Source: Hyphomonas polymorpha PS728
GTDB lineage: Bacteria > Pseudomonadota > Alphaproteobacteria > Caulobacterales > Hyphomonadaceae
DNA length: 64,000 bases
NCBI RefSeq assembly: GCF_000685315.1
Contig: NZ_ARYM01000001.1
Span: forward strand, 248,001-312,000
Reading direction: 5' to 3'
Below the pieces are notes generated by a model. It did no database searches. It was not told the DNA's origin and worked only from the letters and a program-made list of their open reading frames with translations. Every line of letters begins with the position of its first letter. Within the stretch, counting starts at the first letter, position 1. The translations under genes were made by a program, and so were the position numbers. Of this stretch, positions 17,297 to 26,621 are shown in pieces.

Positions 17297-19294
17297 TTGG
17301 GATATTCACCTGTGTCAGAGAACTCATTCAGCAAGCCCGCCAGCGACCAGACCCTTCACTTGCTGACGGGCATGCATCGCAGTGGCACATCCTTCCTGGC
17401 GAAGCGACTGGCGCAGTCTGGACTCGCTTTTCCCGGGGACCTGCTGCCGCCCGCCGAAGATAATCCCGAAGGCTACTGGGAAGCCCGCGAGGTGGTGTCC
17501 CTGAACAATTCCATCCTCCAGGCAGCTGGCCAAGACTGGCGCAGTGACAGGCCTCTGAACGACGCGGCGATCGATACCCTTGTCCGGACCCATGGCGACA
17601 GTGCGCGGGAGGTTCTCGAAAGATTGGCGGCCCGCGCTGGCGGACAGGACTTTGCCATTAAGGATCCACGCCTCTGCCGGCTTCTCCCCATTTGGCGGAG
17701 CGCTGCTCAGCGCGCAGGGCTGGTTATCCGCCTGGCAGCGACAACGCGTCCGGCAAGAGAGGTGGCCCTGTCGCTGTATCGCCGTCGCCGGGATCCGCGT
17801 TTTGCCCCGGCAGCCATCGACACCCCGGCGAGTGCTGTCTTCCTTTGGTTGCGGTACCTTTTGGATCTGGAGCGCCATAGCCGGGACATGCCGCGCTCCT
17901 TCGTGCCATTCAGAGACCTGCGGGCCATAGCGTCCGTGAGCGACCTGAAAGACGCAGCAAGGCGTGGCGACGCAGCTGTTTCGTGCCGCGGCCCGGACAG
18001 TTGGCTGACCATGGCGCGCTCTGTTGACACGCTGCTTACCGAAGGGGACCTTACGGCCTCTGCCAGTGTTTTCGACGCCGCCCGCGAGGCGCTTGATCTC
18101 GCTCTGGACGCGCCCGACACTCCGGGTGAGGGCGCATCCGTGGGGGGCGGCGAGCTTCGCACGGTCCGTGCTTTTACCCGGCGTCCTTCTGGTTGTTCGC
18201 GCAGCGGCCCGGTGATCGGGTTCCTGTCGGGTGAGCCCGGTAGCCGCGGTCATATCTACCGCGTGGAAAACAGGATTTCAGCGCTCATCGGCGAGCCTGC
18301 TGGGGTTTTCCGCATCGATCCCCGCCTTCAGTCTCCAGAAGATATCGCTTCAGCCTGTGACCTAATCATTGTATTCCGTAGGCAGATGGATGTTTGGTTC
18401 GAACGCTTGGCCGGCCGAGCGCAGGGCTCAGGGGTCCCGCTCGTCTTTGATATCGATGATCTGGTCTTCGACCCTGAACTCATGGTGCCTGATGTGTTCC
18501 GGTTTCTGGAAGACAAGCCCCCCGAGGTCCGCGAAGAATGGCAGATGCGTGCCCGGGGTTACCGCGCCGCCCTCCAGGCGGCGAGCCATGGCTGGGCCAC
18601 GACGCAGGCGCTGCACGATGAAATGCTGAACGTCCAGCCCCGCGTGTCGGTGCTGAAGAACGGCTTGTCGGATCATCATTTGAGGAAGGGCCAACAGCTC
18701 GAGCCTCGTGGTGCGGGCAGAGGCATCGTCATCGGGTATGCCAGCGGGACTCCGACCCATGACCATGACTTTGCCCATATTGCACGTCCTCTAGCCCAGT
18801 TGATGCGGACGTTCACTGACGTCAGGCTCGAAATTGTGGGCCCGGTGGGCCCGCAAGCCCTCGGTCCCTTGATGGACCTCGGCGCCCGGGTCAGTTTTCT
18901 GCCCTTGGTTGATTACTTCAGCTTGCCTGGGATACTCTCACGGTTCGATATGAATCTCGCTCCGCTTGAGCCGGGCAACCGCTTCTGTGCCTGCAAGAGC
19001 GAACTCAAATTCTTCGAAGCAGGCATCGTCTCAGTGCCTACTATCGCGAGCACAACTTTGCCCTTCCAGAACGCTATCCGACGAGGCGAGGATGGTCTTT
19101 TGGCGGGCTCGAACGCTGAGTGGGGAGCGTGTCTGGAAACTCTGGCCAGCGACCCCGAACTGCGCACATCCCTTGGCGCAGGCGCCGCACGCAGCGCCCT
19201 GGCCGGCTTCGGGCCGGATGCGCAGAAGCGGGAGTTTCTTACACTCTGCCAGCAGCTTCTTCCCGGTTTCTCGCCTGGCCTGGCGGGTGCCTGA
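17297..19294 (+). CDS. Sulfotransferase-glycosyltransferase (GT4-like) fusion protein
   Basis: A 665-residue, apparently cytoplasmic protein. Residues about 20-260 resemble P-loop sulfotransferases: LLTGMHRSGTSFLAKRLA is the PAPS-phosphate loop and IKDPRLCRLLPIW the second conserved segment. Residues about 295-660 resemble a GT-B glycosyltransferase: VFDIDDLVFDPE, then IGYASGTPTHDHDF near 480, and a C-terminal donor-site region (ACKSELKFFEAGIVSVPTIA). It probably sulfates and/or glycosylates a surface glycan. Start uncertain: TTG 17297, three bases after the methyltransferase stop, or GTG 17312; neither has a strong Shine-Dalgarno. Its stop shares a base with gspJ (TGATG). A related fusion lies at 27907. 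Confidence 0.78.
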   Translation: MGYSPVSENSFSKPASDQTLHLLTGMHRSGTSFLAKRLAQSGLAFPGDLLPPAEDNPEGYWEAREVVSLNNSILQAAGQDWRSDRPLNDAAIDTLVRTHGDSAREVLERLAARAGGQDFAIKDPRLCRLLPIWRSAAQRAGLVIRLAATTRPAREVALSLYRRRRDPRFAPAAIDTPASAVFLWLRYLLDLERHSRDMPRSFVPFRDLRAIASVSDLKDAARRGDAAVSCRGPDSWLTMARSVDTLLTEGDLTASASVFDAAREALDLALDAPDTPGEGASVGGGELRTVRAFTRRPSGCSRSGPVIGFLSGEPGSRGHIYRVENRISALIGEPAGVFRIDPRLQSPEDIASACDLIIVFRRQMDVWFERLAGRAQGSGVPLVFDIDDLVFDPELMVPDVFRFLEDKPPEVREEWQMRARGYRAALQAASHGWATTQALHDEMLNVQPRVSVLKNGLSDHHLRKGQQLEPRGAGRGIVIGYASGTPTHDHDFAHIARPLAQLMRTFTDVRLEIVGPVGPQALGPLMDLGARVSFLPLVDYFSLPGILSRFDMNLAPLEPGNRFCACKSELKFFEAGIVSVPTIASTTLPFQNAIRRGEDGLLAGSNAEWGACLETLASDPELRTSLGAGAARSALAGFGPDAQKREFLTLCQQLLPGFSPGLAGA

Positions 19295-19932
19295 TGGAAA
19301 CGAGCCGGACACAACAGATGGGATTTTCCCTGATCGAAGTGATGGTTGGCCTTGCCATCATGGCTATCATCTCGATGCTCATTTTCTCCTCACTCCTCTC
19401 GCAGATGCAGCAGGCAGATATCGTGAGATCTTCTACGCGAGATGCCTTCGAGCGCATTGCCCAAAGGCGGCTCGTCGAAACGGTCGTGTCGGCAACCCTC
19501 CCAACTTGGCCTGAGGACAAGGAAAACGCGTTTACCGGCACGGCGACACAGATGAGCGGGGTCAGCGCCTTTAGCCTTTTCGACCAAGTCCAGCGCCTGC
19601 AAGCCTACAGCCTAACCCTGCGCATGGAATCAAACCTGCAGGTTTTGGAGATCGTGACCGAGGAGGGGGTCTGGACAGTGGAGGACATTCCTCAGGATGT
19701 CGGGTTCCGCTATCTCGGCGGGGACGGGCTCTGGCACACATCCTGGCCTTTGGGGATGCCCGATCAGGCTGGAATTGCGCAAATGGAGCAGTTCTTTGCC
19801 AATCAGGGTTTGCCTCGGATGGTGGCACTCTGGGATGAGCAGAGCGGGGGGCCAGCGGGTGTTGAGATTGCCATCAGCAATACTGATATCTTAGGTGTCC
19901 GTGTCAGGGATCTGGCTGGCGAATTTCAATAG
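19294..19932 (+). CDS. gspJ: T2SS minor pseudopilin, GspJ-type, embedded in transferase operon
   Basis: A 212-residue pseudopilin with processing site G10/F11, mature start FSLIEVMVGLAIMAIISMLI and Glu at +5. It has a long globular domain (WTVEDIPQDVGFRYLGGDG, then GVEIAISNTDILGVRVRDL), the size expected for GspJ. No other GspJ is visible near the gsp arms, so this is likely the missing member of the tip complex. Its ATG overlaps the stop of the sulfotransferase-glycosyltransferase by one base, so it is translated with that operon, not with the gsp genes. A longer in-frame extension to 19120 is shadow sequence. Confidence 0.82.
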   Translation: METSRTQQMGFSLIEVMVGLAIMAIISMLIFSSLLSQMQQADIVRSSTRDAFERIAQRRLVETVVSATLPTWPEDKENAFTGTATQMSGVSAFSLFDQVQRLQAYSLTLRMESNLQVLEIVTEEGVWTVEDIPQDVGFRYLGGDGLWHTSWPLGMPDQAGIAQMEQFFANQGLPRMVALWDEQSGGPAGVEIAISNTDILGVRVRDLAGEFQ

Positions 19933-19971
19933 GCTAGGGCGATTGCCGGTCGGCGGAGGAAGAGAAACGAA

Positions 19972-20868
19972 ATGTCCATCCCTTCAGGAGTCCGTTGCCG
20001 CGACCTCCGACTGTCAATTGTCATCGTCTGCTATAACATGGCGAGGGAAATTCCCCGGACACTGGAATCGCTTTCGCCGCGCCTCCAAAAAGATGTCGGA
20101 GCAGACGATTACGAGATTATCGTCGTAGACAATGGCTCCTCCGAACCGGCAAATCCGGAAGTCTGCCTCAGTTTCGGAGCGAATGTCAGGCTGCTTTCGA
20201 CCCCGGTTCCGAACGCGTCACCTGCCAGAGCCATAAGCTGGGGGGTCGCTCATGCAAAATACCCCAATCTTGGTATCCTGATCGACGGCGCGCGGATGGC
20301 CTCACCCGGCCTGCTGGCGCGCGCCCGGGAGGTGCTTGCGATCTCAGGAACAAGCGTGGTCGGCACCATCGGCTTTCATCTGGGCCCCAAAGTTCAGATG
20401 GAATCTGTTGCAGAAGGCTACAATCAGGAGGCTGAAGACCGCCTCCTCGCTTCGGTCGACTGGCAGTCTGACGCATATCGCCTGTTCGAGATATCCAGCT
20501 TTGCAGGATCATCGTTAAACGGATGGTTTTCTCTCCCGGCGGAAACGAACGCTGTTTTTCTGTCCAAGGATTTTTTCGATATGCTGGGCGGTTATGATGA
20601 GAGGTTTGTTTCGCCGGGAGGGGGGCTGATCAATCATGATTTCTGGAACAGGGTCTGTGCCTGCCCCGATAGCAGGGTAGTGATGCTCCTTGGGGAAGGC
20701 ACATTTCATCAGGTACATGGTGGTGTGGCCACAAATGCCAAAGTTTCTCCCTGGGAAAGCTTTACCGCCGAGTATGCCCAAATCCGAGGTGAGAGTTACC
20801 GGCAGGTCATGTGCTCTTTCAAGCTTTACGGCTCCCTCGGGGGCGCCGGTCTCAGAAAGATTTTATAG
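19972..20868 (+). CDS. Family 2 glycosyltransferase
   Basis: A 298-residue GT-A enzyme. Starts RLSIVIVCYNMAREIPRTL, then YEIIVVDNGSSEPANPE (nucleotide-sugar binding Asp). In place of a clean DXD it has GILIDGARMASP. Later ETNAVFLSKDFFDMLGGYDERF is the usual acceptor-side motif. No transmembrane segment is evident, so it probably acts on the cytoplasmic face. It follows gspJ by 39 bases and closes the operon. Acceptor and sugar are not deducible. Confidence 0.85.
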   Translation: MSIPSGVRCRDLRLSIVIVCYNMAREIPRTLESLSPRLQKDVGADDYEIIVVDNGSSEPANPEVCLSFGANVRLLSTPVPNASPARAISWGVAHAKYPNLGILIDGARMASPGLLARAREVLAISGTSVVGTIGFHLGPKVQMESVAEGYNQEAEDRLLASVDWQSDAYRLFEISSFAGSSLNGWFSLPAETNAVFLSKDFFDMLGGYDERFVSPGGGLINHDFWNRVCACPDSRVVMLLGEGTFHQVHGGVATNAKVSPWESFTAEYAQIRGESYRQVMCSFKLYGSLGGAGLRKIL

Positions 20869-21031
20869 AAATTTAGGTCAGGCCTGATCTCCTGTTTCGC
20901 AATCGCTGTTAGCCCCGGATCTCGCAGGACAGCGGAGGCGCCAGCCAGGACGGCCATGCCTCAGGGGTGGGGGCAAGTGACGCCGCCAGCGGCTGTTAAG
21001 AGAGCCGAAGCGATACATACAAATCCGCGAT

Positions 21032-21058
21032 GCAGGACCCGGCCGGAGCCGGGTCTGC
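21032..21058. terminator. Strong hairpin between convergent genes
   Basis: GCAGGACCCGGC / CGGA loop / GCCGGGTCTGC forms an 11-bp stem with one bulged G. It lies in the 201-base gap between the plus-strand GT2 gene and the minus-strand GT4 gene, where a shared terminator is expected. There is no real T-run on either side, so it may be a weak or Rho-assisted stop. Confidence 0.45.
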
Positions 21059-21069
21059 TTATCCAGGAA

Positions 21070-22290
21070 CTATTCCCAGCCGAGAGCCTGCAGATAGGTC
21101 TCGGGTCTGAGCGTACGGCGCAGGGAGGCTTGTGCGGCGCTGCCCAGCGACTGTCTTAGCTGAGGGGAAGCCGCCAGTCTTCTGAGCAGTCGGGCGCCTT
21201 CCTGAATGTCAGGCTGAGCCCAACGGTCGCCCGGTATTGCCGGATAAACGCCGGTTGAATCTTGCACCGGGACGGTGACACAAGGAATAAGGGCTGCGTT
21301 CTCTTGTGACATATATTCAAGATTACCTGACCAGGCCGTCGCCACAACGCACTTCCCGAGCGACATGGCTTCAGCAAGGTTCAAGCCGAACCCTTCGGAC
21401 CGGTGGGGTGAAAGGAGGATATCCGCGCCCATTATGAGCTCTTCATGCTCTTCATCTGTCAGCGTCCCTTCAATCAGGCTGATCCTTGAGTCTGAGCCAA
21501 TTGCGTCCCGAAGGCGGCTTGCATACTCGGGATAGGCAGACAGGTTCCGGCATTTTATGGTAAAATGGATATTAGGCGCATGCGGGAAGGCGGAGCGAAA
21601 AATGTTCACTGCCGCGAGGGGGTTCTTGCGCTCTAGCGACGAGTGCGCATCCGCCACGGTGAGTATGCTCAGAGCGGAGTTTCCTGACGTGCCCCTGTAA
21701 CCCGCTTGCCGGCGTTGGGGAACCCAGTGAGGCACGGTGATAACAGGCCGGTCATACGCTGCAGAAAAGGCTTTCGAACAGAACCTGCTGGGAGACCAGA
21801 TTTCCGAAACATAAGCAGTCTGACGCTTCCAGGATGCCGGTGCGGTTGGCGTTTCCCAAGCCCACGCGCCGATGATGCGCCAGTCATGCCAGCGCCGGAG
21901 ACCGAGTGCAAAAAGGCACCTCTCGATTTCTGGAGGGTTGGCGAAAAGTATCAGCGTCCCGTGACGAGCGAGAGGGAGCTGGGCTAGCGGGACTGAAGCG
22001 AGAGTCACGGCCTGATCGAGCAGCAGACTTGTATCCGTGGCAACGGGCCTGAGACCCTGCGCGGCAAGCGCTTCATAGCAATACCGCGCTGCGCGCCCGA
22101 TACCGTTTCCGGTCTTGAACATGCCGGCAACTACGAGCGGACGGGATGCGCCGCTACGGCGCAAACTGGCCGAGCTAGGCCTCGGCAAGACGGCCCTTCG
22201 CAGTTCTGACTTCCAATGCATAAAAGCCAATACCCGTTTCTTGAACTGACGCACAGGGGCAGACGTTTGTGTGCAGTCTATTAGCAGCAC
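21070..22290 (-). CDS. Family 4 glycosyltransferase
   Basis: A GT-B retaining glycosyltransferase of up to 406 residues. Seen: an N-terminal acceptor domain (AGMFKTGNGIGRAARYCYEA), SEIWSPSRFCSKAF and PVITVPHWVPQ, then a donor domain with ILTVADAHSSLERKNPLAAV. The C-terminal SPHRSEGFGLNLAEAMSLGK is the EX7E-type motif that defines GT4. The start is unclear: GTG 22290 or ATG 22221, neither with a good Shine-Dalgarno; conserved sequence begins near residue 50. Convergent with the GT2 gene at 19972. Probably builds the surface polysaccharide. Confidence 0.85.
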   Translation of the reverse strand: MLLIDCTQTSAPVRQFKKRVLAFMHWKSELRRAVLPRPSSASLRRSGASRPLVVAGMFKTGNGIGRAARYCYEALAAQGLRPVATDTSLLLDQAVTLASVPLAQLPLARHGTLILFANPPEIERCLFALGLRRWHDWRIIGAWAWETPTAPASWKRQTAYVSEIWSPSRFCSKAFSAAYDRPVITVPHWVPQRRQAGYRGTSGNSALSILTVADAHSSLERKNPLAAVNIFRSAFPHAPNIHFTIKCRNLSAYPEYASRLRDAIGSDSRISLIEGTLTDEEHEELIMGADILLSPHRSEGFGLNLAEAMSLGKCVVATAWSGNLEYMSQENAALIPCVTVPVQDSTGVYPAIPGDRWAQPDIQEGARLLRRLAASPQLRQSLGSAAQASLRRTLRPETYLQALGWE

Positions 22291-22746
22291 AGAATGGCAT
22301 AGAAAGGCGAAGGGTGGGAAGTTCCATGATTGCTCCTTGGACCAAGTGCGGCACGGCCCCTTCTAGTGGCAAATCGCTTAGAAAATTGATCGGAATGCGA
22401 GATTTTTGCGGTTCCCGATTGCCCACCCGCCCGAACAGGGGGCCACAGGAATTCGGCGGGTCAACGACATCAAGCATTGGACCGCGAATGTGCTAGGTGA
22501 TGACAGAGGCGGATGATGAACACACGCTCCTGCTGACTTGGATCTTCTGAGGCTTAAGGTGTTCTCCTCTGCCGCCGACATGCGAAATCCATCAGATCCA
22601 GCAAAAGATCCGCAACAAAGCAAGCCGCCTCTGCAGCCCCGGTAGACGGGTGGCCGGGGAGGGGCAGGTGCCCGCCGGCCGGTGACGGACGGGAGGATGG
22701 TCAGGATGAGGGGCAACCGCGTGATCAGGCCGCCTGCTGCTCTGCC
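22291..22746. other. Intergenic gap without recognised gene
   Basis: This 456-base gap lies between two minus-strand glycosyltransferase genes. Short open frames exist on both strands, but none has a Shine-Dalgarno or recognisable protein motif. Several small GC-rich hairpins occur around 22640-22690. I see no repeat, tRNA or promoter that I would call with confidence. It could hold the promoter for the 21070-22290 gene or the remains of a decayed gene. Confidence 0.4.
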
Positions 22747-24009
22747 TCAGGGGCGCAGACCCGGCACGCGGCGGCGGGCCGCAAGCCGCAACCTCGCCCA
22801 GAGGGAGCTTCGCGCGGCGGGGAGGTTTAACTCGCGGGCCCCGTGCGCATCGAACCAGTCCAGGAAGGCAGCCCGCCCTCTGCGCGTCGCCAGGGGAAAC
22901 GCTGCCTGGAGGTCTGGCCGGCCCGAATGGATGGCTTCCATCATGCGTGTGAACCGGCGGGCCCCGCAAGGATCTATCCGGTCGCTCGGCGCCTCCCAAT
23001 AGGCATGGTCGTAAGCGGCAAAGGGATCTGATCCGGGGCGGAAGGGGCGCCGCCGCGCGGGGGGCGGGATGGGCGAGCCGTCCCTGTACCGGGCGAATCC
23101 ATAGGGGACTTTCGACCAGGTTTCATGCCCATGGGCCGACAGCTCTTCAAGATAGAGCGAGACAAGGGCGCCAGCCTCGCCGGCGCTGTTTATGTCAAAC
23201 CGGTCCTGGTGCTTTGAAAACACGGCCGGGTTACCGGGGACCACCCCAGAAAAATGAAAGAAGCTGAGGGGCTCGCCCGCCGCCCGCCACTGCCCCTGCG
23301 TGCAGGTGACGGGGCGTTCATGCAGGTTCCAGTAGGCGACATTGAGGCCCTTCGAGCGAAGGATGCGCAGCGACGCCATGAAGGAGGGCGCAAGATCGAC
23401 ATAGCGCTGGTCCACGAAAAGGCCCTGCGCAAGGTCGACAAGGCAGCCGGTTACAAGACGTTCCCCCCACCAGTCGAGGAAGCGGCGTGCCTCGGGAACG
23501 TTCGCAAAGGCTGCAAATCCGAGATTGAAGGTGCCTGACTGCAGAAGGTCGGCTATCCCGGGCCGGGCGTTGTCGGTATAGGGCGTGCAGATATGAGGCG
23601 TGAGGGCGCAGGCTGCGCCTTCGTCAAGCGCGGCGTCCACCTCCCCGGGCCAGGCAAACATCCTGATGTCGGGATCGAAATAGACCGCCCTGTCAAAACC
23701 GAGCCTGTCAAAGACATGTTTGAAGCAGAAGGGCTTAATGGCGGTTGCTAGTTCAAGTACGGTATACCGGAAGGCCATGTCCCGGGCATCGGGCAGGGCA
23801 AGCGCCTCAAGAGTGATCGTGCGGTCCCGGATTTCATCTGCCACGGCATGTTCCCCCGTATCGGGAAGTCCCTCATCAGCCAGGAAGATGAAAAAGGGCA
23901 CGTGCGGCGCGACCGCCTTGAGGCTGCTGCGCAAGGTCAGGGCGTAAGCTAGGTAGTTTCGCGCGCATATGGTGAAGGCGGCAAGAGGACGGGAGGGGAG
24001 CGGTCGCAT
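22747..24009 (-). CDS. Glycosyltransferase, GT8-like GT-A fold
   Basis: A 420-residue cytoplasmic protein. It begins with AAFTICARNYLAYALTLRSS, a start seen in GT8-like transferases that read a stored sugar nucleotide. It has a metal-binding DXD-type motif in VYFDPDIRMFAWPGEVD near residue 112. LLQSGTFNLGFAAFANVPEA and ERPVTCTQGQWRAAG...FFHFSG match the acceptor-loop and C-terminal His region of this group. The ATG is at 24009. It is divergent from the methyltransferase at 24202. Exact sugar and acceptor are unknown. Confidence 0.75.
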   Translation of the reverse strand: MRPLPSRPLAAFTICARNYLAYALTLRSSLKAVAPHVPFFIFLADEGLPDTGEHAVADEIRDRTITLEALALPDARDMAFRYTVLELATAIKPFCFKHVFDRLGFDRAVYFDPDIRMFAWPGEVDAALDEGAACALTPHICTPYTDNARPGIADLLQSGTFNLGFAAFANVPEARRFLDWWGERLVTGCLVDLAQGLFVDQRYVDLAPSFMASLRILRSKGLNVAYWNLHERPVTCTQGQWRAAGEPLSFFHFSGVVPGNPAVFSKHQDRFDINSAGEAGALVSLYLEELSAHGHETWSKVPYGFARYRDGSPIPPPARRRPFRPGSDPFAAYDHAYWEAPSDRIDPCGARRFTRMMEAIHSGRPDLQAAFPLATRRGRAAFLDWFDAHGARELNLPAARSSLWARLRLAARRRVPGLRP

Positions 24010-24201
24010 GCTTTGGTGTATCGATTCTACTGGAGCGGGCCTGCTTCTGGCAGCACAGTGCCTCGAGTCGGGGGCTGGTCAGGTAGCGGGTTGATTTATG
24101 GGTCGTAAAGAGGTTCGTATGGACGCGGAATACAGATAAGCCAGCGCTCGAACCAGCGAGCCCGCGCTCCCAATGCGGCAATCCTTTTGCGAGGCTCTGA
24201 C

Positions 24202-24843
24202 ATGCAACGCCCAGATATCATCAATACGCTCGCCTCAAAAATGAAATATCAAAGCTATCTGGAGATAGGGGTCGAAGCGGGCGTCACCTTCCGGCAGGTC
24301 GAAGTTGCGTCCAAGGTGGCAGTGGATCCTGATTTCAAGACCGATACCGCGACCCTCGGCGGCGAAGCCCATTCCATAACAAGCGACGCGTTCTTTGCGC
24401 GCGATCACCGCAGCTTCGACTGCACCTTCGTTGACGGTTTGCACACGTTTGAACAATCCCTGCGTGACTTCGAAAACGCATGGGCCCGCCGTACGCCCCG
24501 CGGTATCGTGATCGTCGACGACTGCTACCCGTCCGATGACCTCGCCGCCTTGCCCGATCACGCCGAGTGTGTCCGGCGCAAGATTGCCAGGGGGGATGCC
24601 GATCGCAACTGGATGGGGGATGTCTACAAAACGGTTATATATATCCACGATTTCACGTCCCACGAAATTGCCTTTGTCGAAGGGAGCATGGGGGTAGTGG
24701 TCGTCTGGCCCGGCCACCGGGCAACAGCGCCCTGGCTGGGCACGCGCAGCGCAATCGAGGCTTGTACGCTTGACCAGTTTCGCTCGCTGACGCTGCCAGT
24801 CCTCCCGCTGGACGAGATCACAGCCCGTATCTGCGCGATGTGA
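24202..24843 (+). CDS. Class I SAM methyltransferase (Methyltransf_24-like)
   Basis: A 213-residue protein. SYLEIGVEAGVTFRQVE carries the SAM-binding loop. DCTFVDGLHTFEQSLRDFEN and GIVIVDDCYPSDDLAAL are the conserved acidic and metal/substrate segments of small O-methyltransferases that act on sugars. The ATG at 24202 has GCGAGG upstream; a TTG at 24187 is less likely. It stands alone between a divergent glycosyltransferase and the ABC exporter and probably methylates a glycan residue. Substrate not deducible. Confidence 0.82.
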   Translation: MQRPDIINTLASKMKYQSYLEIGVEAGVTFRQVEVASKVAVDPDFKTDTATLGGEAHSITSDAFFARDHRSFDCTFVDGLHTFEQSLRDFENAWARRTPRGIVIVDDCYPSDDLAALPDHAECVRRKIARGDADRNWMGDVYKTVIYIHDFTSHEIAFVEGSMGVVVVWPGHRATAPWLGTRSAIEACTLDQFRSLTLPVLPLDEITARICAM

Positions 24844-25014
24844 TCTTGCGCTGAGTATCCGGGTTGTCCGGGCCCTCTGCTTGGTGAATAAGGGGCGGCG
24901 GAGGCCATGCCTTTACCAGCCCTGATGGAGCAGGCCTTGAGAAGGTGTTTCTTATCCCTCGGTTGTCTGCAGGTTGCCATCGGCCGTTCAGGCGCGAAGT
25001 AGAGTGTGGAATTC

Positions 25015-25800
25015 ATGATGACGGTTGCCCTGCAGGATCTTGAAGCGGTGTTCTCCCGCTGGCGCGTCTGGACGCTGCTTGCCTGGCAGGATGTCTATCT
25101 GCGCTATAAGAGATCCCTCATTGGTCCCTTCTGGATCAGTATCAGCCAGTCGATCACGATCCTGGCAGCGGCTTTCCTCTATTCACAGATCTTCAACCTC
25201 CCTTTCAAGGAGTTCCTCGGTTACATCACGGCAGGCGTACTCGTCTGGAACTTCATTGCTTTCCTGCTGGGGGAGGCAAGTACCTACATCGTCGAAGCCG
25301 AAGGACTGGTGAAATCTCTGCCTATCCCGATCCCGGTGCTTGCGGCGCGGATCGCCCTGCGCAACCTCATTGTGCTCATGCACAACATTGTTGTCTTCGG
25401 CGCCATTCTGATTTTCTTCGGAACCACCTTCACCTGGACGGCCCTGCTGGCGGTCCTTGCCATTCCGGTGCTGACCGTAATGGGTTTCCTGGCCGCCATC
25501 GCCCTTGGCCCGGTCTGCGCGCTTTACCGGGACCTCGCGCTGATCATTCAGAACGGGCTGGCGTTCATGTTTTTCCTAACCCCGATCATCTGGAAGGCTG
25601 ACCAGCTGCCCGAGCGCGCGATCTTCGTGCTGGGCAATCCCTTTTATCATTTGGTAGAATTGGTGCGGTCGCCGCTGATTGACGGGACCCCGGCGAGCGG
25701 GCTCAACTGGGCGGTGGCCGCAGGATGCCTCTGCCTGCTTGCCGCACTTGCCTGGGTGTCCCTCGTCTCCTCGCGCGGCAAGCTGTATTTCTGGATCTGA
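25015..25800 (+). CDS. wzm: Polysaccharide export ABC transporter permease (Wzm/KpsM type)
   Basis: A 261-residue integral membrane protein with about six hydrophobic helices, for example LGYITAGVLVWNFIAFLLG and ILIFFGTTFTWTALLAVLA. It opens with the RYKRSLIGPFWISISQS motif typical of ABC-2 polysaccharide permeases, and ends in a FYHLVELVRSPLIDG segment that is also characteristic. It exports undecaprenol-linked glycan across the inner membrane with the ATPase encoded 11 bases downstream. The ATG at 25015 is chosen; an in-frame GTG at 25006 is possible. Confidence 0.93.
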   Translation: MMTVALQDLEAVFSRWRVWTLLAWQDVYLRYKRSLIGPFWISISQSITILAAAFLYSQIFNLPFKEFLGYITAGVLVWNFIAFLLGEASTYIVEAEGLVKSLPIPIPVLAARIALRNLIVLMHNIVVFGAILIFFGTTFTWTALLAVLAIPVLTVMGFLAAIALGPVCALYRDLALIIQNGLAFMFFLTPIIWKADQLPERAIFVLGNPFYHLVELVRSPLIDGTPASGLNWAVAAGCLCLLAALAWVSLVSSRGKLYFWI

Positions 25801-25811
25801 GAAAGGCTTTC

Positions 25812-26582
25812 ATGCCGAGCATCATCATCGACAATGCCAGTGTGCGCTATCCGGTGTTCGACACATCCTCCCGTTCGCTTAAGGTGTCGCTGCTCTCCCG
25901 GATTGGCGTCGGGGGGAAACAGGGGCCAGCCTATGTCAGGGCGCTTTCCGATATCAGCCTCACGATCGGTGACGGGGAACGCCTCGGGCTGGTCGGCCGG
26001 AATGGCGCAGGCAAGTCGACGCTCCTGCGCCTGATCGGCGGGCTGATCGCGCCGAGCAGCGGGCAGGTGAAGACAAAAGGCCGGGTGATCCCGGTGATCG
26101 AGCGCGGCATCGGTATCCATCCGGAACTGACCGGACGGCAGAATATAGAGCTGCCGCTGCGCCTCCTGGGGGCAACGAAAGCGGAAGTCCTTGCCGCCCG
26201 CGATGAAATCCCGGATTTCACCGGTCTCGGGGAATTCATCGACTTGCCTTACAAGACTTATTCGGAAGGCATGAAGGCGCGTCTGGTCTTTGCCCTGTGC
26301 ACGTCGATCCCGGCAGATGTCCTGGTGCTGGATGAATGGTTGGGGGCCGGTGACATCGATTTTACCGAGCGCGCCCAGCGGCGCCTCACAGAATTCCTGT
26401 CACGGTCCAGAACGCTGGTCCTTGCCAGCCATTCGCTTGAACTCATCGAACGGGTCTCAACCCGGGTCGCCTGGATTGATGGCGGACGTGTCCGGATGAC
26501 CGGAGACCCGGCGGAGGTATGCGACGCGTACCGCCATCACATGTCTGCGGCCGCCCCGGGTCAGGTAGCCGCTGCCGAATAG
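25812..26582 (+). CDS. wzt: Polysaccharide export ABC transporter ATPase (Wzt/KpsT type)
   Basis: A 256-residue nucleotide-binding subunit. Seen: Walker A GRNGAGKSTLLRLIGG near residue 67, a YSEGMKARLVFAL signature in place of LSGGQ (typical of this export subfamily), Walker B DVLVLDEWLGAGD, and the H-loop VLASHSLELI. It lacks the C-terminal carbohydrate-binding domain found in long Wzt proteins, so export may be independent of a terminal cap sugar. GAAAGG precedes the ATG. It pairs with the upstream permease. Confidence 0.93.
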   Translation: MPSIIIDNASVRYPVFDTSSRSLKVSLLSRIGVGGKQGPAYVRALSDISLTIGDGERLGLVGRNGAGKSTLLRLIGGLIAPSSGQVKTKGRVIPVIERGIGIHPELTGRQNIELPLRLLGATKAEVLAARDEIPDFTGLGEFIDLPYKTYSEGMKARLVFALCTSIPADVLVLDEWLGAGDIDFTERAQRRLTEFLSRSRTLVLASHSLELIERVSTRVAWIDGGRVRMTGDPAEVCDAYRHHMSAAAPGQVAAAE

Positions 26583-26621
26583 CGCCGGCTGCATGTGCCC
26601 TGAAACGGAGGACCCCCCTGC

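Noticed and set aside
22175-22477. Short minus-strand open frame in the 456-base gap, possibly a gene remnant
   Set aside because: No motif, ribosome site or codon pattern supports it, and it overlaps the start of the GT4 gene.
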